A DNA stretch of 64,000 bases from Rhodanobacteraceae bacterium (GTDB lineage Bacteria > Pseudomonadota > Gammaproteobacteria > Xanthomonadales > Xanthomonadaceae), in NCBI GenBank assembly GCA_024233975.1, contig JACKOX010000005.1, positions 62,001-126,000 on the forward strand, written 5' to 3'. The position numbers and the translations under genes were made by a program. The notes under the pieces were generated by a model. That model was not told the DNA's origin. It saw only the letters and a program-made list of their open reading frames with translations, and did not search any database. How positions within the stretch are numbered: the first letter of the stretch is position 1; every line of letters begins with the position of its first letter. This document shows positions 8,487 through 15,865 of this stretch, in pieces.

Positions 8487-10361
8487 ATGGGCCGCTCGAA
8501 GTCACCAGAAACCGGTGAAGCCGGCGAGGCAGGCGAGAATTCCCGGGAGTTCGACGGAAAGGCCTTCGTCCGGCGCCTCAGCGACGCGCCCGGCGTGTAC
8601 CGGATGCTGTCGGACTCTGGCGACATCCTCTACGTCGGCAAGGCTTCTTCGCTGAAGAAACGGGTGGGCAGCTATTTCAGCGGTCGTCCCCACAATCTTC
8701 GAATCAGCCGCATGATCGCCCAGATCGCTGGCATCGAGGTCACCGTCACCCGCAGCGAGCGCGAAGCGCTGCTGCTGGAGGACCGCCTGATCAAGACGCA
8801 TCAGCCGCGCTACAACGTGCTGCTGCGCGACGACAAGAGCTTCCCGTACATCCGCGTTACCCATCCCGACACCTATCCGCGGCTGGCCTTCCACCGCGGC
8901 TCGCGCAGCGCGCCGGGACGCTATTTCGGCCCTTATCCGGGCGCCGGGCCGGTGCGTGAGGCGCTGAACCTGCTGCATCGCCTGTTCCAGCTGCGCAGCT
9001 GCGAGGACAGCGTGTTCGCCAACCGCAGCCGGCCCTGCCTGCAGTATCAGATCAAGCGCTGCAGCGCGCCCTGCGTTGCCCTCATCGGCGAGTCGGACTA
9101 TGCCGCCAGCGTGCATCGCGCCGAGCTGTTCCTGGATGGCCGCAACACCACGCTGATCGATGAACTCACCGCCGACATGCACGTCGCCAGCGAGCGCCAG
9201 GATTACGAAGAAGCGGCGCGCCTGCGTGACCTGGTGGTCGCGTTGCGTGGTCTCACCAGCCGGCAGTACGTCGAAGGCGAGGGCGGTGACCTGGATGCGC
9301 TGGCCTGCGTGCTGCGCGAGGGTCGTGCCTGCGTGATGTTGCTGGCGGTTCGCGGTGGGCGCAGTCTCGGCACGCGCTCCTTCTTTCCGAAGACCAATGG
9401 TGCCGAGGATGCCGCCGAGGTTCTTGCTGCGTTCCTCAGCCAGTACTACCTGTCGCAGCCGCCGCCGCGCGAGATCCTGATCGACCGCGAGCTGGAGGAT
9501 GTCGATACCCTCGCCGAAGTGCTTCGCGAGACGGCGGGTCACAAGGTTGCGATCCGACATTCCGTACGCGGCGAGCGCGCCCGGCATCTGGAAACCGCGC
9601 GCCACAATGCGGAGCTGGCGCTGGCCAGCGACCTGGGAAGTCGCGAAGCACAGGAGGCGCGGGTCAACGCCCTTACCGCACTGCTGGAGCTGGAGCAGCC
9701 GCCCCAGCGCGTCGAATGCTTTGACATCAGCCACACGGCTGGCGAGGCCACCGTGGCCTCCTGCGTGGTGTTCGATGTCGAAGGGCCGGTGAAGTCCCAG
9801 TACCGTCGCTACAACATTTCCGGCATTACGCCGGGCGATGACTACGCGGCCATGCACCAGGCGCTGACGCGGCGTTTCCGCCATGCCCAGGACGAGGGCG
9901 CGGTGTTGCCCGACTTGCTGCTGATCGACGGCGGGCCAGGTCAGCTGAAGCAGGCGCAAGCGGTGCTTTCCGAACTCGGCGTCGTCGGCGTGCCGATGCT
10001 GGGCGTGGCCAAGGCCGAAGGGCGCCGGCCCGGTCACGAAACGCTGGTGCTGGATGATGGACGTCGCCTGCGGCCGGGACCTGACTCGCCGGCCATCCAC
10101 CTGATCCAGCAGGTCCGTGACGAGGCCCATCGCTTCGCAATCAGTGGCCACCGTGGCCGTCGGGCCAAGCAGCGGCGGCATAGCGTGCTGGAAGACATCG
10201 AGGGCATCGGCTCGCGCCGGCGTACCAGCCTGTTGCGGCATTTCGGCGGCTTGAGCGGCCTGAGAGCCGCCGGCATCGAGGATATCGCGGCGGTGGAGGG
10301 CATAAGCCGTAAACTTGCCGAACGGATCTATGCCACCCTGCACGATTCGCCAACCGCCTGA
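8487..10361 (+). CDS. uvrC: Excinuclease ABC subunit C (UvrC)
   Basis: Nuclease of nucleotide excision repair that makes both incisions around a UvrB-bound lesion. In the 624 residues one sees, in order, the GIY-YIG domain (GVYRML and DILYVGKA, about 33-110), a cysteine-containing linker, the UVR helical hairpin that binds UvrB (about 223-258), the RNase H-like C-terminal nuclease with ECFDISHTAGE near 410 and LLIDGGPGQL, and helix-hairpin-helix motifs at the end (IEGIGSRRR, VEGISRKLA). A hydrophilic extension of about 23 residues precedes the GIY-YIG domain. ATG at 8487 is the first start after the NHL gene stop. Confidence 0.97.
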   Translation: MGRSKSPETGEAGEAGENSREFDGKAFVRRLSDAPGVYRMLSDSGDILYVGKASSLKKRVGSYFSGRPHNLRISRMIAQIAGIEVTVTRSEREALLLEDRLIKTHQPRYNVLLRDDKSFPYIRVTHPDTYPRLAFHRGSRSAPGRYFGPYPGAGPVREALNLLHRLFQLRSCEDSVFANRSRPCLQYQIKRCSAPCVALIGESDYAASVHRAELFLDGRNTTLIDELTADMHVASERQDYEEAARLRDLVVALRGLTSRQYVEGEGGDLDALACVLREGRACVMLLAVRGGRSLGTRSFFPKTNGAEDAAEVLAAFLSQYYLSQPPPREILIDRELEDVDTLAEVLRETAGHKVAIRHSVRGERARHLETARHNAELALASDLGSREAQEARVNALTALLELEQPPQRVECFDISHTAGEATVASCVVFDVEGPVKSQYRRYNISGITPGDDYAAMHQALTRRFRHAQDEGAVLPDLLLIDGGPGQLKQAQAVLSELGVVGVPMLGVAKAEGRRPGHETLVLDDGRRLRPGPDSPAIHLIQQVRDEAHRFAISGHRGRRAKQRRHSVLEDIEGIGSRRRTSLLRHFGGLSGLRAAGIEDIAAVEGISRKLAERIYATLHDSPTA

Positions 10362-10396
10362 CGGCCAACTTTTCGCCAGCCAATGGACGACCTGAT

Positions 10397-10951
10397 TTGA
10401 AGCTCACGATTCCCACGCTGCTCACCCTGTTCCGCATCCTGCTGATCCCGGTGCTGGTGGTCGTGTTCTACCTGCCATTCAAATGGACCAATTTCGCCGC
10501 GGCCCTGATCTTCACCCTCGGCGCGGTCACCGACTGGCTGGATGGCTGGGTGGCGCGTCGCTACGGCATGTACTCGGACTTCGGCGCCTTCCTCGACCCG
10601 GTAGCCGACAAGCTGGCGGTGACCACCGCGCTGTTCGTCATCGTGCAGAGTCACCCGACCATCCTGATGGCCCTGTTGGCGGCGGTGATCGTCGGTCGCG
10701 AGATCACCATTTCGGCGCTGCGTGAGTGGATGGCGGAAATCGGCGAGCGCGGCACGGTCAAGGTCGCCTGGGTGGGCAAGATCAAGACCATCGTGCAGAT
10801 GCTGGCCCTGATCGCGCTGCTGTACCGGGAACCCTGGCAAGGCATCAATGTCCAGCTGGTCGGCGAGATACTCCTGGCGATCGCCGCGGTGCTGACGCTG
10901 TGGTCCGGAATCGCCTATCTGCGCGCCGCCTGGCCGGCGATGCGCCGTTGA
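10397..10951 (+). CDS. pgsA: CDP-diacylglycerol-glycerol-3-phosphate 3-phosphatidyltransferase
   Basis: Inner-membrane enzyme that makes phosphatidylglycerophosphate, the precursor of phosphatidylglycerol and cardiolipin. The 184 residues contain the CDP-alcohol phosphotransferase signature D-x2-D-G-x2-A-R-x8-G-x3-D-x3-D, here DWLDGWVARRYGMYSDFGAF continuing to LDPVADK, within four to five hydrophobic helices. The start is TTG at 10397; no ATG or GTG is available in frame upstream. An upstream ATG at 10383 is in another frame and runs into a stop. The uvrC-pgsA-tRNA order is typical of gammaproteobacteria. Confidence 0.95.
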   Translation: MKLTIPTLLTLFRILLIPVLVVVFYLPFKWTNFAAALIFTLGAVTDWLDGWVARRYGMYSDFGAFLDPVADKLAVTTALFVIVQSHPTILMALLAAVIVGREITISALREWMAEIGERGTVKVAWVGKIKTIVQMLALIALLYREPWQGINVQLVGEILLAIAAVLTLWSGIAYLRAAWPAMRR

Positions 10952-10987
10952 TGGATGGCGCGACGCAACAATTTCTGCATTTTCCTA

Positions 10988-11015
10988 TTGACACCGCCGC
11001 GCCGATCCGTAAACT
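10988..11015 (+). promoter_or_regulatory. Sigma-70 promoter of the tRNA-Gly gene
   Basis: A perfect -35 box TTGACA at 10988-10993 is followed after 16 bases by TAAACT at 11010-11015. The mature tRNA begins 12 bases downstream. It is the clearest housekeeping promoter in the window. Confidence 0.75.
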
Positions 11016-11026
11016 GCGCTGCTCAC

Positions 11027-11102
<76 letters not shown>

Positions 11103-11111
11103 GATACAGCG

Positions 11112-11141
11112 AAACCTCGGTCCGCCGAGGTTTTGTTTTTT
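11112..11141 (+). terminator. Intrinsic terminator after tRNA-Gly
   Basis: The stem AACCTCGG/CCGAGGTT with a short loop is followed by TTGTTTTTT. It starts ten bases after the encoded CCA. Confidence 0.85.
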
Positions 11142-11183
11142 CCGGGCTTCGTAATGTTCGATCAGCCCTGAGATTCGGTCACC

Positions 11184-11257
11184 GGCCTGGTGGCAGAGTG
11201 GTCATGCAGCGGCCTGCAAAGCCGTGTACGCCGGTTCGATTCCGACCCAGGCCTCCA
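11184..11257 (+). tRNA. tRNA-Cys (GCA)
   Basis: A 74-base cloverleaf with CCA encoded. The acceptor GGCCTGG pairs with CCAGGCC, the anticodon loop CTGCAAA gives GCA, and the T-arm is GGTTCGATTCC. The GGTGGCAGAGTGG D-arm start is typical of bacterial tRNA-Cys. Confidence 0.97.
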
Positions 11258-11284
11258 CATCGACAACGTTTCGATTCGTGGCGA

Positions 11285-11312
11285 AAACCCTGCAGAAATG
11301 CGGGGTTTCTTG
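11285..11312 (+). terminator. Intrinsic terminator after tRNA-Cys
   Basis: A ten-pair stem AAACCCTGCA/TGCGGGGTTT (one T-G pair) closes a GAAA tetraloop and is followed by CTTGTTG. It lies 28 bases after the tRNA. Confidence 0.75.
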
Positions 11313-11359
11313 TTGTCCGGGGTTTCTGTACCTGCTCCGCTCCGGCAAACTGCGCGCAT

Positions 11360-11446
11360 GCCCGGGTGGCGAAACTGGTATACGCAAGAGACTTAAAATC
11401 TCTCGACCGCAAGGTCATGCGGGTTCGACCCCCGCCCCGGGCACCA
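11360..11446 (+). tRNA. tRNA-Leu (TAA)
   Basis: An 87-base class II tRNA with a long variable arm and encoded CCA. The acceptor GCCCGGG pairs with CCCGGGC, the anticodon loop CTTAAAA gives TAA, and the T-arm is GGTTCGACC. Its likely transcription end is the palindromic region at 11489-11549. Confidence 0.97.
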
Positions 11447-11488
11447 CGTCGCGACTGAAGTTGCCGCTCCGGTACACGGATGTGCCGG

Positions 11489-11549
11489 CGAATCAATCGC
11501 GATGGTGATTGATTCGAAAACATGGCGTGACCATGTCACGATCGTTTTC
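11489..11549. repeat. Two adjoining palindromes between tRNA-Leu and the GltB-like gene
   Basis: The first is a perfect ten-base inverted repeat, CGAATCAATC at 11489-11498 and GATTGATTCG at 11507-11516. The second is a composite hairpin. GAAAAC at 11516-11521 pairs with GTTTTC at 11544-11549, enclosing CGTGAC-CAT-GTCACG at 11526-11540. The second could end tRNA-Leu transcription because its 3' arm is T-rich. The two could also be operator sites for the gene starting at 11601. Confidence 0.6.
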
Positions 11550-11600
11550 TCCGCAAATCGCGGCAGGATGCCCGGCTTTGCGGTCATCGAGGAGCTGCGC

Positions 11601-13259
11601 ATGCAGGACGGACCACTGTCATTGCGTTACCTGACGCTATACATCTGCCTTCTGCTGTTCGCGGGCGCGTTGGCGCTGGCGATCCATGCCGAGTCCGGGT
11701 GGTTGAGTATCTGGAGCGTACTTGCCGTCGTCACCGGATTTCTGAGTCTGGTAGGCCTGCGCGACGTGTTCCAGCCGTCGCATGCGATCAATCGCAACTA
11801 CCCGATCCTCGTCCACTTCCGCTATTTCTTCGAGATGATCCGTCCGGAGATCCGCCAGTATTTCGTCGAGGCGGATTCCGACGAGCTGCCTTATTCGCGC
11901 GTGCAGCGCTCGATCATCTACCAGCGCGCCAAGGACACCCTGGACAAGCGGCCGTTCGGCACGCAGCTGGATGTCTACGCGCCGCGCTATGAATGGATCA
12001 ACCATTCCGTCGCTCCGGGCGAGCCAGCCAGCCACGACTTCCGCGTGCAGATTGGCGGCAGCGACTGCAAGCATCCATATTCGGCCAGCGTGTTCAATAT
12101 TTCCGCGATGAGCTTCGGCTCGCTGTCGGCCAACGCGATTCTCGCGCTGAACGCAGGCGCCAAGCGCGGTGGTTTCTATCACGACACTGGCGAAGGTTCG
12201 ATTTCGCGACATCACCTGAAGCATGGTGGCGATCTGGTCTGGGAGATCGGCTCCGGCTACTTCGGCTGTCGTGCCGACAACGGCGGATTCGATGCCGGCA
12301 AGTTCACCGAGAACGCACAGCGCGAATCGGTGAGGATGATCGAGATCAAGCTTTCCCAGGGCGCCAAGCCCGGTCATGGCGGTGTGCTGCCAGGTGCCAA
12401 GGTGTCGCCGGAAATCGCCGAGGCACGCGGCATTCCGGTCGGCCAGGACTGCCTTTCGCCGGCGCATCACACGGCCTTTTCGACACCGATCCAGCTACTG
12501 GAGTTCGTCGCCAGCCTGCGCGAGATGTCGGGCGGCAAACCCACCGGTTTCAAGCTGGCCATCGGTCATCCCTGGGAGTGGTTCGCGATCGCCAAGGCCA
12601 TGCAGAAGACCGGCATCCTGCCGGACTTCATCGTGGTCGATGGCGGGGAGGGTGGCACTGGTGCGGCGCCGCTGGAGTTCTCCAACCACGTCGGTGCGCC
12701 GCTGGTCGAGGCGCTGGTGTTGGTGCACAACACACTGGTCGGCCTCAATTTGCGCGGCAAGGTTCACGTTGGCGCGGCCGGCAAGGTGGTGACGGCGTTT
12801 GATATTGCCCGCACCATTGCACTGGGCGCGGACTGGTGTAACGCGGCGCGCGGCTTCATGTTCGCGCTGGGCTGCATCCAGTCGCAGCACTGCCACACCG
12901 ACAAGTGCCCCAGCGGTGTTGCCACGCAGAATCCCTGGCGGCAGCGTGCCATCGTCGTGCCGGACAAGGCCGAGCGGGTGTTCCACTTCCACCAGAACAC
13001 GCTGAAGGCGCTGAAGGAGCTGCTGGCGGCCGCCGGACTGCAGCACCCCAACGAGCTGGGACCCGAGCACATCATCCAGCGCGTGTCATCGAGCGAGGTG
13101 CGTTCGCTGGCGGCGCTGCAGCACTGGGTGAAGCCGGGCGAGCTGCTGGATGGCGAATCCGATCACCCGGTATTCAAGGTGTTCTGGCACAACGCTGATC
13201 CGGAAACCTTCAGCGCGCCGCCGAGCGTGCTGTCGCTGCGTACCAGCAAGATGCGTTGA
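11601..13259 (+). CDS. FMN-binding glutamate synthase family protein
   Basis: The 552 residues begin with two hydrophobic helices (about 8-50) and continue as a barrel domain like the FMN domain of GltB. Visible motifs are FNISAMSFGSLSANAI, a GEGSIS turn, GQGAKPGHGGVLPG-like text (here SQGAKPGHGG), VDGGEGGTGAAPLEF near 347 and the Fe-S cysteines in GCIQSQHCHTDKCPSGVATQ near 424-437. It lacks the amidotransferase and GXGXG domains of true glutamate synthase, so its reaction is unknown. ATG at 11601 is chosen because GAGGAG ends six bases before it. Longer frames start inside the palindromes. It is a membrane-anchored flavoprotein of uncertain substrate. Confidence 0.85.
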   Translation: MQDGPLSLRYLTLYICLLLFAGALALAIHAESGWLSIWSVLAVVTGFLSLVGLRDVFQPSHAINRNYPILVHFRYFFEMIRPEIRQYFVEADSDELPYSRVQRSIIYQRAKDTLDKRPFGTQLDVYAPRYEWINHSVAPGEPASHDFRVQIGGSDCKHPYSASVFNISAMSFGSLSANAILALNAGAKRGGFYHDTGEGSISRHHLKHGGDLVWEIGSGYFGCRADNGGFDAGKFTENAQRESVRMIEIKLSQGAKPGHGGVLPGAKVSPEIAEARGIPVGQDCLSPAHHTAFSTPIQLLEFVASLREMSGGKPTGFKLAIGHPWEWFAIAKAMQKTGILPDFIVVDGGEGGTGAAPLEFSNHVGAPLVEALVLVHNTLVGLNLRGKVHVGAAGKVVTAFDIARTIALGADWCNAARGFMFALGCIQSQHCHTDKCPSGVATQNPWRQRAIVVPDKAERVFHFHQNTLKALKELLAAAGLQHPNELGPEHIIQRVSSSEVRSLAALQHWVKPGELLDGESDHPVFKVFWHNADPETFSAPPSVLSLRTSKMR

Positions 13260-13279
13260 TCGCTTCGATCAAGTTCGGT

Positions 13280-13672
13280 TCAGAGGCCGACGCCGCCCAC
13301 GATTTCCAGCACTTTCTCCGGTGGACGCCCGATGCGGGCATGTCCTTCGTACAGGAAGATCGGTCGTTCGATCAGGCGCGGGTGTTCGACCATCATGTGG
13401 ATCAGGTGGTCGGGCGACAGCGAGTGATCGTCCAGCCCCAGCGCCTTGTACTCGTCCTCGCCGGTACGCAACAGGTCGCGGGCGTGGATGCCCAGCCGCT
13501 CGATGATCATCGACAGGAACGCGGCGTCCGGCGGTGTTTCAAGATACAGGATGACCAGCGGATCGATGGCATGCTGGCGGAGCAGCTCCAGCGTGGCCCG
13601 CGACTTCGAACAGCGCGGATTGTGCAGCAGCACGCCAGTGCTGTCGTCGAGCCTTCTCCAATCAACCATCAT
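13280..13672 (-). CDS. arsC: ArsC-family (glutaredoxin-type) reductase
   Basis: Thioredoxin-fold protein of the ArsC/Spx/YffB superfamily, of 130 residues. The active-site region HNPRCSKSRATLELL has the ArsC Cys-x2-S-R pattern, followed by YLETPPD and RTGEDEYKALGLDD and the substrate-binding region IERPIFLYEGHARIGRPPEKVLEI. In glutaredoxin-linked ArsC this cysteine reduces arsenate to arsenite. There is no arsB, acr3 or arsR next to it. Its ATG overlaps the stop of the secreted matrixin gene by four bases, which is an odd partner for an arsenic gene. The family is clear; arsenate as the real substrate is not. Confidence 0.85.
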   Translation of the reverse strand: MMVDWRRLDDSTGVLLHNPRCSKSRATLELLRQHAIDPLVILYLETPPDAAFLSMIIERLGIHARDLLRTGEDEYKALGLDDHSLSPDHLIHMMVEHPRLIERPIFLYEGHARIGRPPEKVLEIVGGVGL

Positions 13673-14754
13673 TCAAATCCATTGGCGAAAATATCGTTGG
13701 GACCGGGACCACTGCCGGTGGTATCGGTCTGGTTGAAGTACCAGTCCTCGGTGATCTCAAAACCGGCGTTGCCCGTGGTGATAGTGAAGTTGTTCCCGGC
13801 ACCCGAAGCGCTGACATTGCAAATCCCAAAACCGACTCCAGTGCGGAACTCGATGGTGATGTCGCAGCCGGTGGTGGTTTTTCCTTTGTAGTTCATCTGG
13901 ATGGTGTAGTCATCGCTGTTGCCGGCCGTACCATTGTTTCCTGCCTCGCCAATGCGCAGTGTGGCGACGTCATCCAGCGAAAGCTGACGTACTGCATTGT
14001 TCGTGCAGAGAACCGGATACATGACGGCAGATGTCGGCGACTGGCCACGCAGGTTGGATGTGCTGCCACCGTTCGAACAAGGCAGGAAGTGGGTAGCTGC
14101 TTCCGGGAATGCGTGTGTGCCCGGAAGGTCAGTCACGTCGTGGGAATAGGTTGTCTGGTCGACTGTCACGGGCAACGCCGCAAACGGATCATTTACCCCC
14201 ACGCGAAACCAGTTACGGTTCACATCGTCGCCGCGTGCGTCATCCCGACTCGCTCTTACGTTATCCACACCATCGTCCGTGTTGAACGTCGTGTTTGGAC
14301 CGGCAAACGTGTTCATGTAGTACAGCTGGGGATTGTTGAAATCGCTGGTTCCGACTTCGCTGGGACCAAGCACGCTGTGATCCAGTCCAATGCAATGCCC
14401 GAGCTCGTGCAGTGCGACCGACTCGAAATCGGAGCGTCCACCCGTCACACCAGCCGAAGCGGCGCTGACGACATTTCCGTTGGTTCCCTGCATCCGGTTG
14501 AACTCGGCGACGACGTTTCGAATGGCCTGCTCCGGGTCGGAGAAGGCCGGGTTCGCATCAGGCGTTGGGAGTTTTGCCGGGTTCAGGCAAACCTGCACGA
14601 GCCTGACGCCGCCACCCTGGTTCGTACCGCCAGCATGGATGACAAGATCCGGGTTGTTCTGGCCGAATCCTAGGAACGTGCCAGCCAGGCAGACATGCGG
14701 AAGTCCAATGGTCAGCAGGATGCCAGCCGAGAGCAGTGTCGCTGCAGGTTTCAT
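13669..14754 (-). CDS. Secreted matrixin-type zinc metalloprotease with C-terminal IFANGFE
   Basis: The 361 residues start with a signal peptide (MKPAATLLSAGILLTIGLPH then VCLAG). The zinc motif H116-E-L-G-H120-C-I-G-L-D-H126 is the HExxHxxGxxH form of metzincins, and SAVMYP near Met245 fits the Met-turn. Several cysteines suggest disulfides in the periplasm or outside. The region 285-340 looks like a separate beta domain. A Gly/Pro-rich linker leads to a terminal IFANGFE (355-361), which recurs in other exported proteins of this window. The gene overlaps its upstream and downstream neighbours by four bases each. The protease fold is firm; the target is unknown. Confidence 0.85.
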   Translation of the reverse strand: MKPAATLLSAGILLTIGLPHVCLAGTFLGFGQNNPDLVIHAGGTNQGGGVRLVQVCLNPAKLPTPDANPAFSDPEQAIRNVVAEFNRMQGTNGNVVSAASAGVTGGRSDFESVALHELGHCIGLDHSVLGPSEVGTSDFNNPQLYYMNTFAGPNTTFNTDDGVDNVRASRDDARGDDVNRNWFRVGVNDPFAALPVTVDQTTYSHDVTDLPGTHAFPEAATHFLPCSNGGSTSNLRGQSPTSAVMYPVLCTNNAVRQLSLDDVATLRIGEAGNNGTAGNSDDYTIQMNYKGKTTTGCDITIEFRTGVGFGICNVSASGAGNNFTITTGNAGFEITEDWYFNQTDTTGSGPGPNDIFANGFE

Positions 14755-15338
14755 GGCGATACCTCCGCTTTCCGAGAGGCGATTGCCCGCAGCAGAAGGC
14801 CATCCATGGTTTCTTTGGCCTGATGCAGCACACGGACTTCGGCGTTTTCCGGATGATTCGCCCAGTCCTGCTGAGCAGTGGCATATAGCAGAGTGCCCAG
14901 CGCCTTGCCGTGCTGAAGTATTTCGAAACGGATCAGTGGTTCATCCCGCACTGCTGTTACCGACACCTGCGACTTCTGGCTGAGGCGCTGCTTCATGGCC
15001 GTATCCAGAGTATTCCGCAATTTTCGCGTATCGATCTGCTGCAGCTGCCAAGCGGCAATCTGTTGGTGGATCGCAGCGGTTTCCTTCTTGTCGAGCCGCA
15101 TGGCGTGAGTACCGCTCAACATGGAACGTTCGGGAAGTTGTACGACGACGCAGCCATCGTCGTGGACGCTGATCCGGGTGGCCGTGTGCTCGCCGCCGCC
15201 AAGGAGTGGCGGAAAGGAGGCGTAGCGAAGGATCACTGGCGCATTCGTTTGGGCACAGGACGCATCGCCGCTGGTGCTGGCAAGGGCGCACAGGGGCGCG
15301 AAGAGCAGCGCTGCAAGAAGCAGGTTGCGATGACTCAC
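14751..15338 (-). CDS. Secreted protein of unknown function, coupled to the matrixin
   Basis: Not recognised. The start is GTG at 15338, with GGGAGG five bases upstream; a longer frame to 15425 has no such site. The 195 residues begin with a clean signal peptide (SHRNLLLAALLFAPLCALAS). The mature protein has two cysteines, one in ISVHDDGCVVVQLPE, and a helical second half rich in Gln, Lys and Leu. The stop overlaps the matrixin ATG by four bases, so the two exported proteins are probably made together. It could be an inhibitor, chaperone or substrate of the protease; nothing in the sequence decides this. Confidence 0.75.
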   Translation of the reverse strand: MSHRNLLLAALLFAPLCALASTSGDASCAQTNAPVILRYASFPPLLGGGEHTATRISVHDDGCVVVQLPERSMLSGTHAMRLDKKETAAIHQQIAAWQLQQIDTRKLRNTLDTAMKQRLSQKSQVSVTAVRDEPLIRFEILQHGKALGTLLYATAQQDWANHPENAEVRVLHQAKETMDGLLLRAIASRKAEVSP

Positions 15339-15497
15339 TGGAACCTCCCGCTTACGCGTTATGCCGGCAGCGGCCGGCCACATGGAGAACGAGTTTCGGC
15401 GCGGGTTCAGGATAGCGCGCCTCATGCGCTGAGTCAGCTCCGGGCAAGCCGATATTGACCTTGTACAATGCTCCCGCGTATCATCCGCGGCCCATTT

Positions 15498-15572
15498 GGG
15501 CGGTTAGCTCAGCGGTAGAGCACTGCTTTCACACGGCAGGGGTCACAGGTTCAATCCCTGTACCGCCCACCA
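15498..15572 (+). tRNA. tRNA-Val (CAC)
   Basis: A 75-base cloverleaf with encoded CCA. The acceptor GGGCGGT pairs with ACCGCCC, the anticodon stem CTGCT/GGCAG encloses TTCACAC giving CAC, and the T-arm is GGTTCAATCC. A -10-like TACAAT at 15464-15469 lies upstream without a convincing -35 box. Confidence 0.95.
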
Positions 15573-15588
15573 GATGCATCAACGACTT

Positions 15589-15616
15589 AGGCCAATCCTC
15601 TCGGGTTGGCCTTTTT
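15589..15616 (+). terminator. Intrinsic terminator after tRNA-Val
   Basis: The stem AGGCCAA/TTGGCCT with a nine-base loop is followed by TTTTTCG, 17 bases after the tRNA. The remaining stretch to the macroglobulin gene (15617-15865) shows no gene. Confidence 0.85.
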
Positions 15617-15865
15617 CGTTTATGTACCGTGCAGGCGCGGCCTGTGTTCCTGTGGCATCGCCAGTGAAGGTCGTGTTCTTCACATGCAGGTCTGAACTCG
15701 CCCTCGCGGGTGATTGCGCCGTCTTTGGATAGATCGCCGTCAGAATTTCGCCATCTGAGTCATCGACACTGTCGCCTTGTTGCACTGCTCTGCGAGGCGT
15801 CGCTTGAGCGTTTCCGGTTAGCGGTGCACCCTCTGAGGTTTGATGACGACCCCAAGGCAGGCGCG

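Noticed and set aside
11502..11600. ATG at 11502 as start of the FMN glutamate-synthase-like gene
   Set aside because: It would place both palindromes inside the coding region and gives an N-terminus without family similarity; ATG 11601 has a good ribosome site just before the membrane helices.
11601..13259. Large subunit of glutamate synthase (gltB)
   Set aside because: Only the FMN barrel domain is present, with membrane helices in front; the glutaminase and C-terminal domains are absent.
15455..15469. TTGACC and TACAAT before tRNA-Val as a -35/-10 pair
   Set aside because: They are only three bases apart; at most TACAAT could be a -10 box without a partner.
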